NCBI RefSeq assembly: GCF_002979515.1
Contig: NZ_PCPA01000003.1
Span: 186,001-250,000 of the forward strand
Origin: Microbacterium sp. MYb54
GTDB taxonomy: Bacteria > Actinomycetota > Actinomycetes > Actinomycetales > Microbacteriaceae
DNA: 64,000 nucleotides
Direction of reading: 5' to 3'
Positions 8,083 through 17,021 of the stretch are shown here, piece after piece; the first letter of the stretch is position 1; each line of letters begins with the position of its first letter. The position numbers and the translations under genes were made by a program. Under the pieces are notes generated by a model. It had not been told where the DNA came from and searched no databases. It was given only the letters and a program-made list of their open reading frames with translations.

Positions 8083-9201
8083 ATGGGTACGGACAAGCCT
8101 GTCGTCGTCTACGGCGTGAGCGGATACACCGGCCGACTGATCTGCGAGTACCTGCGGGAGCTGGGGGTGCCGTTCGTGGCCGCCGGCCGCGACGCGGATC
8201 GAGTGCGCGAGGTCGTCGAGAAGATCCCGGGGATCGAGACGGCCGACTACGAGATCATCGGAGTGGAGAACACCGCGGCCGCGCTGGTCGAGGCCTTCGA
8301 CGGTGCGAAGGTCATCTGCAACACCGCAGGGCCCTTCATCAAGTTCGGCCCCGAGGTCGTCGAGGCCGCGTTGCAGATCGGCGCCGACTATCTCGACACC
8401 ACCGGGGAGCAGGATTGGGTGCTGTCGGCGCGCGACCGCTGGGGTGCGCAGTTCGCCGCGAAGAACATCCTGCTCGCGCCCGGTGTCGCGCACATGTACA
8501 CGACGAGCGAGATCGCGGCCAACATCGCACTCGAGCCGGGCGGGTACGACTCGCTCGACATCCTCGTCTTCTGGAAGGGGCTGCCGACCTTCGCCTCCAC
8601 CCAGACGATCTTCACGATCCTCAAAGCGGACTGGTTCTACCTGGAGCAGAATCAGCTCGTTCCCTGGGACCATCTGTCCGCGTTCGACGTGACCGTTCCC
8701 GGCTACCACGAGCAGGCAGTCGCCGTGCCGTGGGGCGGGATGTCGCATCCGATCTGGTTCCAGAACGACCCGCGGGTGTCGAGCGTCCGGGCGATCGGCG
8801 GGGTGCTCAACCGCGCGATCATGGAGAACGTCGGGCAGACGGTGCAGATGTTCGAGGAGCAGATCCGTCCGCTCGAGCCGGAAGCCCAGGAGAAGGCCCT
8901 CGCCGACATCGCGGCAGGACTCCAGGCGAGCATGCCGCCGCGCGAGAACCCACGGGTCAACCGCTCGGTCGACTCGGTGCACGCCTCTGGTCCGCTCGGT
9001 CGCTCGCACGTGGTCATCCACGGCAACAGCAACTACAAGCAGACGGGTCTCCTGCAGGCGTTCGCGGCGTTCTCACTGATGCAGCAGCGACCGCATCGGG
9101 TGGGCTTCGCCTCGGCCTGCCAGGCGTTCGGACACCGTGAGCTGCTCGGACAGCTGCGGGCATTCGGACTCGTCGCCGAACCCGTGATCACGCGGGTCTG
9201 A
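8083..9201 (+). CDS. Saccharopine-dehydrogenase-like NAD(P)-binding oxidoreductase
   Basis: A 372-residue protein with an N-terminal Rossmann motif VVYGVSGYTGRL and the CNTAGPF and YLDTTGE motifs seen in saccharopine dehydrogenase-like and trans-acting enoyl reductase families. Despite the resemblance, a lysine-pathway role is unlikely: it lies between an SDR and an acyl-CoA synthetase in a TetR-controlled catabolic cluster. It may reduce or rearrange an intermediate of that pathway. ATG 8083 is preceded by GAGGGG. Substrate unknown. Confidence 0.8.
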   Translation: MGTDKPVVVYGVSGYTGRLICEYLRELGVPFVAAGRDADRVREVVEKIPGIETADYEIIGVENTAAALVEAFDGAKVICNTAGPFIKFGPEVVEAALQIGADYLDTTGEQDWVLSARDRWGAQFAAKNILLAPGVAHMYTTSEIAANIALEPGGYDSLDILVFWKGLPTFASTQTIFTILKADWFYLEQNQLVPWDHLSAFDVTVPGYHEQAVAVPWGGMSHPIWFQNDPRVSSVRAIGGVLNRAIMENVGQTVQMFEEQIRPLEPEAQEKALADIAAGLQASMPPRENPRVNRSVDSVHASGPLGRSHVVIHGNSNYKQTGLLQAFAAFSLMQQRPHRVGFASACQAFGHRELLGQLRAFGLVAEPVITRV

Positions 9202-9222
9202 ACCCGCCTCGATCACCCCAGA

Positions 9223-9251
9223 GGGGTGCCGCGTCCCCTGCGCGGCACCCC
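9223..9251 (+). terminator. Hairpin between the oxidoreductase and CoA-ligase genes
   Basis: GGGGTGCCGCG (9223-9233) pairs perfectly with CGCGGCACCCC (9241-9251) over a 7-base loop. No U-tract follows. It may terminate part of the transcripts or stabilise the upstream mRNA, splitting the cluster into two expression levels. Confidence 0.5.
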
Positions 9252-9295
9252 GTCCTCCATCCGTTCGCCACCCGCCGGAACACCCGGGAGTAGTC

Positions 9296-10750
9296 ATGCA
9301 CTTCGCCACGCTTCCCTCCACCCGCGCTGTCGAAGCGCCATCCGCCCCGAGCCTTCGCGACGATGCGGTCGCCCTCACCAACGCCGACCTGCTCGCCCGG
9401 GTGGAAGCCGCAGCCGGTGCGCTGTACGACCACGGCATCCGGGCCGGCAGCGTCGTCGCCCTCGCTCTGCCCAACCGCGTCGAGCTGATCGTCGCACTCT
9501 TCGCGGCGTGGCGGCTCGGCGCAGCGGTCACCCCCATCAACCCGGTGCTCGGTCCGACCGAAGCCATGTATCAGGTGGCCGACGCAGGTGCGGCTGTTGT
9601 CGTCATGGAAGAGGGAGCACCGGATCTCGGTGTGCCGAGGATGCTCGTCTCCGACCTGGCCGACGGTGGCGGCGCACCCGAACCCGCTGCTCTCGATGCA
9701 GACGACCTCGCGCTGCTCATCTACACGAGCGGAACCACCGGCAGCCCCAAGGGCGTCATGCTCACGCACGCCAACCTCGACGCGATGACCGCTTCGTTCG
9801 CGGAGTGGTTCGAGCTCGGTCCCGATGACCACAGTCTGCTGGTGCTCCCGCTCTTCCATGCGAACGGCATCGTGCTGGGCACTCTGTCGGCGCTGCGCGC
9901 CGGCGGGCAGGTCAGCATCACCGGAAGGTTCTCGCGCGACCGGTTCTTCGCCGACGTCGAACGGCTGCGTCCCACCTACTTCTCGGCGGTGCCGGCGATC
10001 TACGCGCTGCTCTCGTCGCTCCCTGAGGACGTGCGCCCGGACACCTCTTCGCTGCGATTCGCCGTGTGCGGTGCAGCGCCGATGCCCGCCGAATTGATCG
10101 AACGGTTCGAACGCCGCTTCGGGGTCACGATCGTCGAGGGCTACGGGCTCTCCGAGACGACGTGTGCGTCGACGATCAATCCGCTCCGCGGCGTGCGAAA
10201 GCCGGGGACCGTCGGCCTTCCGCTGCCAGGGCAGCAGGTCGCGGTCATCGCCGGCGACGGCCGGCAGGTGCCTGTCGGAGAGGTGGGCGAAGTCGTCATC
10301 GCAGGTCCCGTCGTCATGGCCGGCTACCTCGGCCGACCAGAGGAGACCGCGAAGACGATCGTCGACGGCTGGCTGCGCACCGGTGACCTCGGACGCTTCG
10401 ATGCGGACGGCTATCTGCAGATCGTCGACCGCATCAAGGACATGATCATCCGTGGGGGTGAGAACCTCTACCCCAAAGAGATCGAGAACGCGCTCTACAC
10501 GCACGACGATGTGCGCGAGGCCGCAGTGGTCGGGGCGCCCGATCCGGTGCTGGGCGAGGTGCCGGTCGCATTCGTGTCGCTGCGTCCTGGTGCGACGGTG
10601 TCCACCGAACTGCTGGCGAGCCACGTCCGCGGCATCCTTTCTGCTTTCAAGTGCCCGACGCACATCGCCGTCCTCGAGGAGCTGCCGAAGAATCCGGTCG
10701 GCAAGATCGACAAGCCCACGCTCCGCCGCGGCCTGCAGGTCGTCTCGTGA
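9296..10750 (+). CDS. AMP-dependent acyl-CoA synthetase
   Basis: Activates a carboxylic acid to its CoA thioester through an acyl-adenylate. The 484 residues hold the AMP-binding P-loop YTSGTTGSPKG (143-153), the adenine-contact motif GYGLSET, the hinge aspartate region WLRTGDLGRFD and the C-terminal catalytic lysine motif NPVGKIDK. No transit or signal sequence is seen. The next gene, a thiolase, starts within its stop codon (GTGA overlap). The acid substrate is not predictable; medium-chain, aromatic or terpenoid acids are all possible for this family. Confidence 0.93.
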   Translation: MHFATLPSTRAVEAPSAPSLRDDAVALTNADLLARVEAAAGALYDHGIRAGSVVALALPNRVELIVALFAAWRLGAAVTPINPVLGPTEAMYQVADAGAAVVVMEEGAPDLGVPRMLVSDLADGGGAPEPAALDADDLALLIYTSGTTGSPKGVMLTHANLDAMTASFAEWFELGPDDHSLLVLPLFHANGIVLGTLSALRAGGQVSITGRFSRDRFFADVERLRPTYFSAVPAIYALLSSLPEDVRPDTSSLRFAVCGAAPMPAELIERFERRFGVTIVEGYGLSETTCASTINPLRGVRKPGTVGLPLPGQQVAVIAGDGRQVPVGEVGEVVIAGPVVMAGYLGRPEETAKTIVDGWLRTGDLGRFDADGYLQIVDRIKDMIIRGGENLYPKEIENALYTHDDVREAAVVGAPDPVLGEVPVAFVSLRPGATVSTELLASHVRGILSAFKCPTHIAVLEELPKNPVGKIDKPTLRRGLQVVS

Positions 10751-11934
10751 GCGTCGTCGTGGCCGGTGTCGGGATGATCCCCTTCGTCACACCTTCCCGC
10801 ACCGAGACCTACGACGTGATGGGGGAGCGCGCGATCCGCGCCGCGCTGGCGGATGCCGGGATCGGCCTCGAGTCGGTCGGCGCCGTGTATGCGGGATACG
10901 TCTACGCCGATACGGCCGCAGGGCAGACCGCGGTGTACGGGGTCGGGACGACCGGGGTTCCGGTGTTCAACGTCAACAACTACTGCGCGAGCGGGTCGAG
11001 CGCGCTGTGGCTCGGAAGGCAGGCGATCCTCTCGGGCGCGGCCGACTGCGTGCTCGTGGTCGGCTTCGAGCAGATGGCGCGTGGCGCGATCGGCAGCATG
11101 TACGGCGACCGGCCGGATTCTCTCTGGCGGTTCACCGAGTCGCGACGGCTGCACCGGCCGGAGTCGGATGCTCCGCCGGCGGCACAGTTCTTCGGCGACG
11201 CGGGGACGGCCTATGCCGAGAAGTACGGCATGGACCCAGCGGTGTTCGCACAGATCACCGTGAAGTCCCGCCGGCACGCCGCCGCCAACCCCTATGCCGT
11301 GTTCCGTGATCCGGTGACGGTGGAAGAGGTGCTCGCCTCGCCGGCGGTGCACGGCCCGCTCACGCGGTTGCAGTGCTGCCCGCCCACCTGTGGCGCGGGA
11401 GCGGCGGTCCTGTGCACCGAGGACTTCGCGCGGACGCACGGCATCGACCCATCGGTTCGCATTCGAGCGCAGGCCATGACGAGCGACCGTGCAGACACGT
11501 TCGAGGGAGACGCCATGGCCCTGGTCGGAGCGTCGATCGCGCAGCGCGCCGCGGATGCCGTGTACGAGCAGTCGGGGGTCGACCCGCGCGATCTGCGGGT
11601 CGTGGAACTGCACGACTGCTTCACGACGAACGAGGTGCTCGCCTACGAGGCGCTGCGACTCACTCCCGAGGGGACGAGCGAGCGCTTCATCCTCGCGGGC
11701 GACAACACCTATGGCGGACGGGTCGTCACCAATCCGTCAGGCGGGCTGCTGTCGAAGGGGCATCCGCTGGGTGCGACAGGTCTCGCGCAGTGCGCTGAGC
11801 TGGTCTGGCAGCTGCGTGGAACGGCAGGCGAGCGTCAGGTGGAGGACGTGACGCTCGCGCTGCAGCACAACCTGGGTCTCGGCAGCGCGTGTGTCGTGAC
11901 CCTGTACGAGCGGATCGGAGGCGGTCAGGGCTGA
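10747..11934 (+). CDS. Thiolase, SCPx / lipid-transfer type
   Basis: Probably cleaves a 3-oxoacyl-CoA with CoA. The 395-residue protein has the nucleophilic cysteine in NNYCASGSSA (C80), the VELHDCFTTNE motif (H289) typical of SCPx-type thiolases rather than FadA-type ones, and GHPLGATG near the C-terminus. Such thiolases act on branched or sterol-like acyl chains in several actinobacteria, but that substrate is only suggested here. GTG 10747 overlaps the CoA-ligase stop by four bases. Last gene of the TetR cluster. Confidence 0.9.
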   Translation: MSVVVAGVGMIPFVTPSRTETYDVMGERAIRAALADAGIGLESVGAVYAGYVYADTAAGQTAVYGVGTTGVPVFNVNNYCASGSSALWLGRQAILSGAADCVLVVGFEQMARGAIGSMYGDRPDSLWRFTESRRLHRPESDAPPAAQFFGDAGTAYAEKYGMDPAVFAQITVKSRRHAAANPYAVFRDPVTVEEVLASPAVHGPLTRLQCCPPTCGAGAAVLCTEDFARTHGIDPSVRIRAQAMTSDRADTFEGDAMALVGASIAQRAADAVYEQSGVDPRDLRVVELHDCFTTNEVLAYEALRLTPEGTSERFILAGDNTYGGRVVTNPSGGLLSKGHPLGATGLAQCAELVWQLRGTAGERQVEDVTLALQHNLGLGSACVVTLYERIGGGQG

Positions 11935-11947
11935 GCGCCCTGACCGC
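11921..11947. terminator. Bidirectional hairpin between thiolase and GNAT genes
   Basis: GCGGTCAGGGC (11921-11931) pairs perfectly with GCCCTGACCGC (11937-11947). The thiolase stop codon starts the 5-base loop. The convergent GNAT gene ends four bases away, so the same hairpin may end both transcripts. There is no U-tract. Confidence 0.6.
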
Positions 11948-11951
11948 GCCC

Positions 11952-12521
11952 TCAGCCCTCGAGGATCGGCCAGTCGACCGGCGTGCGGTCATCCGTCGGC
12001 AGCAGCCCGGCCATCCATCCGTCGTCGCGGCCACGCGGACTCGTGAGGGCCTGGCGCTGGAGGCCCTCATAGCGGAAGCCGAGGGCACGGGCGGCGCGCG
12101 CAGAGGGGATGTTCCCCGCCACGGCCTGCCACCGGATTCGCGCGAGTCCGAGCCCTGTGAAACCCCAGTCGATCACGGCGCGGGCGGCCTCGAGAAGGTA
12201 CCCCTTGCCGCGGGCGTCGGCTGTGACCCAGTAGCCCAGCTCCGCGTGCCTTCCGGTGAAGTGATCGCCGATGTTGTGAAGACCGATCATGCCGATGAGG
12301 ACGCCGTCGGCGTGCAGGCCCCACACGTACTCCGAGTCGTCAGCCCACGAGCCGGTCACGAGACGCACGAACGACTCGGCATCGCCGCGCGTGTACGGGC
12401 TCGGGACAGTCGTCCACCGCGGGATCTCCGGGTCCTGGCACGCGTTCGCGATCGCATCGACATCCGCCTCGGATGGTGCGCGCAGCACGAGTCGTTCGGT
12501 GGTCAGGGTGACGGATTCCAT
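11952..12521 (-). CDS. GNAT family N-acetyltransferase
   Basis: Acetyl-CoA-dependent acetyltransferase of 189 residues, resembling the RimJ/RimL ribosomal-protein type. It opens with ESVTLTTERLVLRAPSEADVDAI and contains the acetyl-CoA-binding turn VTADARGKGYLLEAARAVIDW followed by GLARIRWQAVAGNIPSARAARALGF, the usual GNAT motif B region. The substrate (a protein N-terminus or small molecule) is not known. The start ATG has TACTCT (12528-12533) exactly 6 bases upstream and no ribosome site. It is divergent from mfd. Confidence 0.88.
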   Translation of the reverse strand: MESVTLTTERLVLRAPSEADVDAIANACQDPEIPRWTTVPSPYTRGDAESFVRLVTGSWADDSEYVWGLHADGVLIGMIGLHNIGDHFTGRHAELGYWVTADARGKGYLLEAARAVIDWGFTGLGLARIRWQAVAGNIPSARAARALGFRYEGLQRQALTSPRGRDDGWMAGLLPTDDRTPVDWPILEG

Positions 12522-12527
12522 CCCGAC

Positions 12528-12592
12528 AGAGTAGTGAGCCCGAAGCGGAGACGACGGGCGCGGGCCGGAGTGTCCGTGGGCGCGACTAGTCT
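12528..12592. promoter_or_regulatory. Divergent leaderless promoters of GNAT gene and mfd
   Basis: TACTCT on the minus strand (12528-12533) lies 6 bases from the GNAT ATG (12521). TAGTCT on the plus strand (12587-12592) lies 6 bases from the mfd GTG (12599). With a start site 7 bases after the hexamer, both mRNAs would begin at the start codon. Neither gene has a Shine-Dalgarno sequence. Confidence 0.65.
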
Positions 12593-12598
12593 TATCCG

Positions 12599-15500
12599 GT
12601 GACTGTTCCGGGGATTCTGCGCGCCTTGGAAGAGGCGTCTCTGTACCGTGACGCCCTCAGCTGGGCGCACACCGACGCCGACCTCGGCCTGGTCGACGGA
12701 CTCGACGCACCGGCGCTCGCCGGTCTGCTCGAGAATCGGACCGCGGCGGGACACCCGGCGGCCCTCCTCGCCGTCGTACCCACGGGTCGACGAGCCGAGA
12801 GCCTCGCGCTGGCGATGCAGGCCTATCTGCCCGACGCCGACATCCTCACCTTCCCGGCGTGGGAGACCCTTCCGCACGAGCGGCTCAGTCCGAGCCCCGA
12901 CACGGTCGGTCAGCGCCTGCAGACGCTCCGTCGGATCGCGGACTGGTCGGGCGATCATCCCCTCGTCGTCATCGCCTCGGTGCGGGCAGCACTGCAGCCG
13001 ATCGCGGGGAACCTGGGCGAGATCGCCCCTCTCGAACTCGCGTCGGGTAGCCGGGGCCACGAGCTCGACCGTGTCGTCGAGCAACTGGTCGAGCGGGCGT
13101 ACTCCCGGGTCGACATGGTGTCGCGGCGTGGCGAGTTCGCGGTGCGCGGCGGCATCCTCGATGTCTTCCCGCCGGTCTCGGAGCACCCGTACCGCGTGGA
13201 GTTCTTCGGCGACGAGATCGATCAGATCCGTGCCTTCTCGGTCGCAGATCAGCGGTCGCTCCCCGGCGATGTCTCGGGTGTCGACCTCCCTCCGACGCGC
13301 GAACTGCTGCTCACGGCCGACGTCCGCGATCGCGCGCGTGCGCTCGTCGGCACGTTCCCGGCGATCTCCGGCATGCTCGAGAAGATGGCCGAGGGCATCC
13401 CGGTCGAGGGAATGGAATCGCTGCTGCCCGCGGTGGCCGGACCGCTCAAGTCCCTTGCCGAGTATCTGCCTGCCGGCAGCGCCACGGCCGTCGTCGACCC
13501 CGAGCGCTCGACAGCGCGCGCCATCACCCTGCGCGAGACGAACCGCGAGTTCCTCGACGCCGCCTGGAGCGCGGCCACATCCGGCGCCTCCGCTCCCATC
13601 GACCTCGGTGCCGGCGATTTCCTGACGATCGCCGAGCTGCGTGAGGTGGTGCGCGACCGCGGAGGTGTGTGGTGGCGGCTGAGTCCGTTCGGCGCGGGGC
13701 TCGGCGAGGGCGATGTCGATGCCGCGAACCTCGGCGCCGCCGTCATCCCCTCCTTCCACGGCAACGTCGACGGGGCGATCTCCTTCGTCGAGGCGAAGGT
13801 GACCGACGGCTGGCGGGTGGTGGTGATCGCGGCCGGTCACGGTCTGGTCGACCGGGCTCGCGATGTGCTCGCCGACCGCGGCCTTGCCGCACGAGTCGTC
13901 GAGACATTGACCGACGCACCGGAGGGCGGTGTCGCGACGCTGGTCACCGGATCGGTCGAGGCCGGCTTCCAGGTGGCGGAGGCGAAGCTCGCCGTCCTCA
14001 CCGACAACGAGTTCTACGGCCGCACGATCGGCGGCGACCAGCGTGTCGTCAAGAAGCTCGCGTCCCGTCGCAAGAACGTCGTCGACCCGCTGCAACTCAA
14101 GCAGGGTGACTTCGTCGTGCACGCGACCCACGGCATCGGCCGCTTCGTCGAGATGACTCAGCGCGAGGTGTCCACCGGCGGCCGCAACGCCACCAAGTCG
14201 ATCCGCGACTACCTCGTGCTCGAGTACGCGCCTTCCAAGCGCGGCTATCCGGGCGACAAGCTGTTCGTGCCGACCGATCAGCTCGACGCCCTCTCGAAGT
14301 ACGTCGGCGGCGAGGCCCCGACGCTCTCGAAGATGGGCGGCAGCGACTGGTCGCAGGCCAAGGGCAAGGCCCGCAAGGCCGTTCGGGACATCGCCGTCGA
14401 GCTCGTGAAGCTCTACTCCGCCCGCATGAGCGCGAAGGGCCATGCTTTCGGACCGGACACCCCATGGCAGCGCGAGCTGGAGGAGGCCTTCCCGTTCGCC
14501 GAGACGCCCGATCAGCTGCAGACCATCGACGAGATCAAGGCCGACATGGAGCGGCCCATCCCGATGGACCGGCTGCTCTCCGGTGACGTCGGCTTCGGCA
14601 AGACCGAGGTCGCCGTGCGCGCGGCCTTCAAGGCGATCCAGGACGGCAAGCAGGTCGCGATGCTCGTGCCGACGACGCTGCTCGTGAAGCAGCACCTCGA
14701 GACGTTCACCGAGCGCTTCGCCGGCTTCCCGGTGAAGGTGAAGCCGCTGTCGCGCTTCCAGACCGACAAAGAGGCGCGGCTCACCCTCCAGGGGCTCCTG
14801 GAGGGATCGGTCGACATGGTGATCGGCACCCATCGCATCCTCACCGACCAGGTCATCTTCAAAGACCTCGGTCTGATGATCATCGATGAGGAGCAGCGGT
14901 TCGGCGTCGAGCACAAGGACACGCTCAAGAAGATGAAGACCAACGTCGACATCCTCGCCATGAGCGCGACGCCCATCCCGCGCACGCTCGAGATGGCGGT
15001 GACGGGCATCAGGGAGATGTCGACCCTCGCGACCCCGCCGGAGGACCGGCACCCGATCCTCTCGTTCGTCGGACCCCGCAGCGACAAGCAGATGACCGCG
15101 GCGATCCGTCGTGAGATCCTGCGCGAGGGGCAGATCTTCTTCGTCCACAACCGCGTGCAGTCGATCCAGCGCGTGGCGAGTGAGTTGGCCGAGCTCGTGC
15201 CGGAGGCCCGAATCGCCGTCGCACACGGGCAGATGGGCGAGCACCAGCTCGAGCAGGTCGTCGACGACTTCTGGGAGCGCAAGTTCGACGTGCTCGTCTC
15301 GACGACGATCATCGAGACGGGCCTCGACATCGCCAACGCGAACACGATCATCATCGACCGTGCAGACAAGTACGGCCTCAGCCAGCTGCACCAGCTGCGC
15401 GGCCGCGTCGGTCGTGGCCGCGAGCGCGCCTACGCGTACTTCCTGTACGACGAGATGAAGCCGCTCTCGGAGACCGCGGCCGACCGTCTGCAGACGATCG

Positions 15501-16174
15501 CGGTCAACAACGAACTGGGCTCGGGCATGCAGGTGGCCCTGAAAGACCTCGAACTGCGCGGCGCGGGAAACATGCTGGGTGCAGAGCAGGCCGGTCACAT
15601 CGCCGGTGTGGGCTTCGACCTCTATCTGCGCATGATCGGCGAGGCCGTCGCGACCTTCCGCGGCGACGAGGTCGAGACCGGGCAGGAGCTGCGACTCGAG
15701 CTGCCGCTGGATGCCCGCATCCCCGAGTACTACATCGACAGCGAGCGACTGCGTCTGGAGGCATACCAGAAGCTCTCGGCGGCTTCGGCGGCGACGGCGA
15801 AGGACGACGCGATCGACCTGGTGATCGAGGAGCTCATCGACCGGTACGGCACTCCGCCCGAAGAGGTCGAGGGGCTGTTGGCGATCTCGCGTCTGCGCCG
15901 CCGTGCCGCCAGAGCAGGGCTGACGGATGTCGTGGTGATGGGCTCGAACCTGCGCATCGCGCCGGCACATCTCGAAGACTCGATCAAGGTGCGGTTGCAG
16001 CGGCTGTACCCGAAGGCGAAGCTCGTCGCCGGGGGAGAGGCGCTGGTCGTGCCGATGCCCACCATCCCCGCCGCGGTCGGCGTCGGTCTCGAGCCGTTGA
16101 CCGACGCTACGCTGCTCGAGTGGGTCGGCCAGCTCTTCACCGCGATCTTCCCCGAGCCGGTGAAGGCCGAGTAG
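12599..16174 (+). CDS. mfd: Transcription-repair coupling factor
   Basis: ATP-driven translocase that removes RNA polymerase stalled at DNA damage and recruits UvrA. The 1191 residues have the normal order: N-terminal UvrB-like region (to about 350), the CarD-like RNA-polymerase-interacting domain (LKQGDFVVHATHGIGRF, near 500), then RecG-like helicase domains with Walker A GDVGFGKTEVA (about 661-671), DEEQ Walker B (about 762), SATPIPRTL, and RGRVGRGRERAYAY, and the C-terminal TRCF domain. The start GTG has no ribosome site; a TAGTCT hexamer 6 bases upstream suggests a leaderless message. Confidence 0.98.
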   Translation: MTVPGILRALEEASLYRDALSWAHTDADLGLVDGLDAPALAGLLENRTAAGHPAALLAVVPTGRRAESLALAMQAYLPDADILTFPAWETLPHERLSPSPDTVGQRLQTLRRIADWSGDHPLVVIASVRAALQPIAGNLGEIAPLELASGSRGHELDRVVEQLVERAYSRVDMVSRRGEFAVRGGILDVFPPVSEHPYRVEFFGDEIDQIRAFSVADQRSLPGDVSGVDLPPTRELLLTADVRDRARALVGTFPAISGMLEKMAEGIPVEGMESLLPAVAGPLKSLAEYLPAGSATAVVDPERSTARAITLRETNREFLDAAWSAATSGASAPIDLGAGDFLTIAELREVVRDRGGVWWRLSPFGAGLGEGDVDAANLGAAVIPSFHGNVDGAISFVEAKVTDGWRVVVIAAGHGLVDRARDVLADRGLAARVVETLTDAPEGGVATLVTGSVEAGFQVAEAKLAVLTDNEFYGRTIGGDQRVVKKLASRRKNVVDPLQLKQGDFVVHATHGIGRFVEMTQREVSTGGRNATKSIRDYLVLEYAPSKRGYPGDKLFVPTDQLDALSKYVGGEAPTLSKMGGSDWSQAKGKARKAVRDIAVELVKLYSARMSAKGHAFGPDTPWQRELEEAFPFAETPDQLQTIDEIKADMERPIPMDRLLSGDVGFGKTEVAVRAAFKAIQDGKQVAMLVPTTLLVKQHLETFTERFAGFPVKVKPLSRFQTDKEARLTLQGLLEGSVDMVIGTHRILTDQVIFKDLGLMIIDEEQRFGVEHKDTLKKMKTNVDILAMSATPIPRTLEMAVTGIREMSTLATPPEDRHPILSFVGPRSDKQMTAAIRREILREGQIFFVHNRVQSIQRVASELAELVPEARIAVAHGQMGEHQLEQVVDDFWERKFDVLVSTTIIETGLDIANANTIIIDRADKYGLSQLHQLRGRVGRGRERAYAYFLYDEMKPLSETAADRLQTIAVNNELGSGMQVALKDLELRGAGNMLGAEQAGHIAGVGFDLYLRMIGEAVATFRGDEVETGQELRLELPLDARIPEYYIDSERLRLEAYQKLSAASAATAKDDAIDLVIEELIDRYGTPPEEVEGLLAISRLRRRAARAGLTDVVVMGSNLRIAPAHLEDSIKVRLQRLYPKAKLVAGGEALVVPMPTIPAAVGVGLEPLTDATLLEWVGQLFTAIFPEPVKAE

Positions 16175-16196
16175 CGCGCGGCGGCAGTCGCAGGAC

Positions 16197-16202
16197 TAGT
16201 CT
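16197..16202 (+). promoter_or_regulatory. Leaderless -10 box of the gamma-CA-like gene
   Basis: TAGTCT ends 6 bases before the ATG at 16209. The mfd promoter has the identical hexamer at the identical distance, preceded in both by GAC. Confidence 0.6.
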
Positions 16203-16208
16203 GGCCGC

Positions 16209-16835
16209 ATGTTGTACGAGCACCTCGGGGCTCGGCCCCGCGTCCATGACACCGCCGTCATCGCCCCCACCGCCGTCGTCTCCGGCGACGTGGAGATCGG
16301 CCCGGGCTGCCAGGTGCTGCACGGCGCCGTGATCACCGCCGAAGGAGGGGCGATCACCCTCGGCGAGCACGTCATCGTGATGGAGAACGCCCTCATCAGG
16401 GCGACCGCGGCCAACGCGGTGCACATCGGTGCGCACACCCTGATCGGCACGCTCTCGAGCATCGCCGGCGCGACGGTGGGCGAGGAGACGTTCCTCGCCT
16501 CGGGGTCGCGGCTCTTCAACGGCTCCCTGATCGGACCACGCTGCGAGATCCGCGTCAACGCGATCGTGCTCCGCCGCGCGGTGCTGCCGGAGGGCACCGT
16601 CGTGCCGATCGGGTGGGTAGCCGTGGGAGATCCGGCGAAGCTGTACTCCCCGGATCGCGAACAGGAGATCGCGGCGGCACAGCCCGACCTCGACTTCCCG
16701 GGGCACGTGTTCGGCGTCGACCGGGACACCCCCGATCTGATGGTGCAGCTGACCGAGCGCTACGGCACCTCGCTCGCGCGGCATGCGCACGACGTGAGCG
16801 TCGACTCGGGCCTCGACCAGACGCACCACCGGTAG
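16209..16835 (+). CDS. Gamma-carbonic-anhydrase-like hexapeptide-repeat protein
   Basis: A left-handed beta-helix protein of 208 residues. Repeating hexapeptides are visible (VIAPTAVVSGDVEIGPGC, then LGEHVIVMENALIRA and AHTLIGTLSSIAGATVGEE), as are histidines at positions expected for a gamma-class metal site. This family includes true carbonic anhydrases and acyltransferase-like members such as YrdA and PaaY, so catalytic activity is not certain. It has its own leaderless-type promoter and is unlikely to depend on mfd for expression. Confidence 0.85.
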   Translation: MLYEHLGARPRVHDTAVIAPTAVVSGDVEIGPGCQVLHGAVITAEGGAITLGEHVIVMENALIRATAANAVHIGAHTLIGTLSSIAGATVGEETFLASGSRLFNGSLIGPRCEIRVNAIVLRRAVLPEGTVVPIGWVAVGDPAKLYSPDREQEIAAAQPDLDFPGHVFGVDRDTPDLMVQLTERYGTSLARHAHDVSVDSGLDQTHHR

Positions 16836-17021
16836 CGCCACGGGTGACGATCGGCGCAGCAACCGACGCACCCATCTTCGAATCGCGTGTGCTTTTGAAT
16901 TGTTAAATGCGCATTTCGTGCCAGATTCGCCGTAGCGCTGACGATTACCTCCGGTCCATACTGTTGCTCAGCGTCGGACGACCCGAAGTCCGACCCATGC
17001 GCTGTCCCCTGAGGAGTACCC
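16836..17021 (+). promoter_or_regulatory. AT-rich control region of the amino-acid permease
   Basis: This 186-base gap contains an AT-rich patch unusual for the window (TTTTGAATTGTTAAAT). A perfect 12-base palindrome, AAATGCGCATTT (16905-16916), sits within it and looks like an operator or an upstream element. TACTGT near 16959 is a possible -10. GAGGAG ahead of the ATG 17022 is the ribosome site. The regulator is not identified. Confidence 0.45.

Noticed and set aside
8083..9201. Assignment as a true saccharopine dehydrogenase of lysine metabolism
   Set aside because: Only the nucleotide-binding part resembles the family, and the gene lies in a TetR/CoA-ligase/thiolase cluster with no lysine genes.
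12503..15970. 1155-codon open frame on the minus strand opposite mfd
   Set aside because: It lies wholly antisense to the strongly supported mfd gene, has no recognisable domain and an Arg/Asp/His-rich composition typical of shadow frames in GC-rich DNA.
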